A DNA stretch of 5,386 nt from DATKWS01 sp035529435. Lineage in GTDB: Bacteria; Krumholzibacteriota; Krumholzibacteriia; Krumholzibacteriales; Krumholzibacteriaceae. Location of the stretch: contig DATKWS010000095.1 in assembly GCA_035529435.1 (NCBI GenBank), positions 1 to 5,386 on the forward strand. The letters are read 5' to 3'. Below are positions 4,183 to 5,386 of this stretch, one piece after another. A program made the translations under genes and the position numbers. Numbering within the stretch: the stretch's first letter is position 1; each line of letters begins with the position of its first letter. The notes beneath the pieces were generated by a model, which was not told the DNA's origin, made no database searches, and saw nothing but the letters and a program-made list of their open reading frames with translations.

Positions 4183-5386
4183 TCACCCCGCCCCGCCGAA
4201 AGCGAGGAGCCGGCGGTATCCTCCCGCCTCGCGCAGCTCGCGGCGAACCACCCAGAGGTAGAAGAGCAGGGTCGGCACGGCCTTGAAGGAGTGGTGCATG
4301 ATGCTGAGCGGTGTGGACCAGTATGCCTGCGGGTGCTCGCTCGTGGGGATGTCGTAGAGAAAGAACGGGGTCGGCACCGCGAGGAGTACAAACAGAACGA
4401 GGAGGTACTTCGACCTCGTCTGAAGATAGAATCCGATAAAGAGCGGAAGCAGCATCACGTAGTGGTATTCCCAGATATCCTTGAAGACGAGAAAGAATGT
4501 CAACGTCCAGAGGGTGATGTTGCTGAGGGGATCTATCGTGCGCTTACGGATCGTGATAAGAAAGGTCGTGATAAAGATGGCCGCGAGAATTAAGGCGATC
4601 GGTACGTTACGGGCGGAAACGTCGAAGAAGCCGAGGTTGATCCCCTGCATGCTCACCGATGCGAGCAGCCGGTCGCTCATGTCGCGGAGCAGCGAGCAGA
4701 ATCCGAGGCACCCGCCCACAGAATACGAGGGAAGCGGCTGGAAGTTGAGGTGGAGAAACCAGCGGAGGTCCTGGGGGTGCATCGCGAAGTAGGGCGCGGA
4801 TGTGAGAATCACGGCCGCGATTCCCGCCAATGCGAGCTTCTTCTTGCCGATCCTGAACAGTGTCAGGGAATAGAGGGCGGTAAAGCTCTTCAGCAGCACG
4901 CTCAGCACCCAGCACAGCGGGGCGACCCATCCGTGGGGCCGCCCCGCACCGTGCTGTGCTTGGTGATTTCGGGGTGGCAAAGTACCCGGCGCAGAATCAC
5001 GGCAGATGCCGTGGTCGGCGCTCGCGCCGGGGTCATACGCTCTGTTGGCGGCGATGATGTTGCATGTGTCCGGTTTTGGCGCGGTCACGGCCTCCGCAAG
5101 CGTTCCCGGATTCGATTTCTGCGGGGCCGTCCCCCGCAGGTATGGATAGAGTATCAGGAAAATGAAGAATGCCATCACGAAACAGAACTGCCCCATGTAG
5201 AGCTCAACGTAGAATGGGGAAAAGAGGAGCCAGAACGTGGCGACGACGATCGCCGTCCTGCCGAACCGGTCGCGCAGCCGCAGGGTGAGCAGGATGCAGG
5301 CGGCGAGAATGATCTCGTTGATCACGATCCAGAACCAGTAGGCCTGCCAGGGCCCGAGCACCTTCGTGAATACGGACGAAACGTAC
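4183..5386 (-). CDS. GT87/DUF2029-like polytopic membrane glycosyltransferase (5' end cut by right edge)
   Basis: The frame is open from base 5386 to TGA at 4183-4185, giving 400 residues. A GTG at 5361 is not a credible start because the frame continues beyond it with sensible sequence (YVSSVFTKV), so the true start is outside. Hydrophobic helices occur at about 16-35, 44-60, 65-82, 153-165 and then repeatedly to the C-terminus. VELYMGQF (60-67) followed by a helix and then LLKSF (164-168) fits the GQ and LLK patterns of GT87 enzymes, which transfer mannose or related sugars from a polyprenyl-phosphate donor on the outer face of the cytoplasmic membrane. The acidic catalytic loop of that family would lie upstream, outside the window. 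A hydrophilic stretch at about 86-152 interrupts two helices where the family normally has a short loop. Other polytopic glycosyltransferases are possible. Confidence 0.7.
   Translation of the reverse strand, partial: YVSSVFTKVLGPWQAYWFWIVINEIILAACILLTLRLRDRFGRTAIVVATFWLLFSPFYVELYMGQFCFVMAFFIFLILYPYLRGTAPQKSNPGTLAEAVTAPKPDTCNIIAANRAYDPGASADHGICRDSAPGTLPPRNHQAQHGAGRPHGWVAPLCWVLSVLLKSFTALYSLTLFRIGKKKLALAGIAAVILTSAPYFAMHPQDLRWFLHLNFQPLPSYSVGGCLGFCSLLRDMSDRLLASVSMQGINLGFFDVSARNVPIALILAAIFITTFLITIRKRTIDPLSNITLWTLTFFLVFKDIWEYHYVMLLPLFIGFYLQTRSKYLLVLFVLLAVPTPFFLYDIPTSEHPQAYWSTPLSIMHHSFKAVPTLLFYLWVVRRELREAGGYRRLLAFGGAG
4911..5139. repeat. Cluster of inverted repeats within the glycosyltransferase insert
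   Basis: Four inverted repeats lie in or beside the DNA for the hydrophilic insert. GCGGGGCG (4917-4924) pairs with CGCCCCGC (4940-4947), extended by AGCACA/TGTGCT (4911-4916 with 4955-4960). CACGGCA-GA-TGCCGTG is at 4998-5013. CGGCGC-TC-GCGCCG is at 5016-5029. CTGCGGGG-N5-CCCCGCAG is at 5119-5139. The two ends also share an imperfect direct repeat: GGGGCCGCCCCGCA (4935-4948) and GGGGCCGTCCCCCGCA (5123-5138). This suggests a palindromic repeat element inserted in frame, but part of the density could come from high G+C content. Confidence 0.45.

Noticed and set aside
5359..5361. GTG as the start of the glycosyltransferase
   Set aside because: The frame stays open to the window end with plausible protein sequence, and the family has further conserved N-terminal parts.
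1..5386. Window length equals that of phage phiX174
   Set aside because: The sequence and its genes are unrelated to that phage; the encoded proteins are bacterial peptidases, a hydrolase and a glycosyltransferase.

Overview
The window looks like bacterial chromosomal DNA of high G+C content. It has Sec-type signal peptides, a purine-rich Shine-Dalgarno site before each of the two peptidase genes, sigma70-like promoters and an intrinsic terminator. It holds four substantial genes, two of them cut by the window edges. The families present (M1 and P1 exported peptidases, a membrane-anchored SGNH hydrolase, a GT87-like membrane glycosyltransferase) suggest a Gram-negative-type, possibly deep-branching or uncultivated lineage, but I cannot assign a phylum from sequence alone. 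No phage, CRISPR, tRNA, rRNA or transposase is visible.

Layout. 1-855 (minus): the N-terminal 285 residues of an exported M1-family metallopeptidase that runs off the left edge. 856-1209: a spacer carrying a probable promoter for it. 1210-2538 (minus): a complete exported P1-family (DmpA/BapA-type) self-processing aminopeptidase. 2539-2930: a 392-base divergent control region. It contains a minus-strand promoter and a three-fold CATG operator-like site for the P1 gene, a near-consensus plus-strand promoter followed almost at once by a strong terminator, and a short ORF ending one base before the next gene. 2931-4118 (plus): a three-helix, membrane-anchored SGNH hydrolase. 4119-4182: a short AT-rich gap between converging genes. 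4183-5386 (minus): a multi-membrane-span GT87-like glycosyltransferase cut off at the right edge.

How the genes may work together. The two exported peptidases share an upstream architecture (a 14-base GC box, then ATGTT, then 29 bases, then a TAACAT -10 hexamer read on the minus strand), so they may be co-regulated for peptide scavenging in the envelope or outside the cell. The SGNH hydrolase and the GT87-like enzyme both point to envelope or surface glycan building and trimming, but they converge and are not one operon.

The most unusual features are: (1) the shared promoter architecture of the two peptidases; (2) the promoter-terminator unit at 2704-2799, which would give either a ~60-nt RNA or an attenuated leader; (3) a hydrophilic ~67-residue insert in the glycosyltransferase whose DNA is packed with inverted repeats; (4) a Gly/Asp/Ser-rich insert just before the predicted self-cleavage site of the P1 peptidase, also containing a perfect 20-base palindrome. 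I do not see a convincing wholly new multi-gene system.
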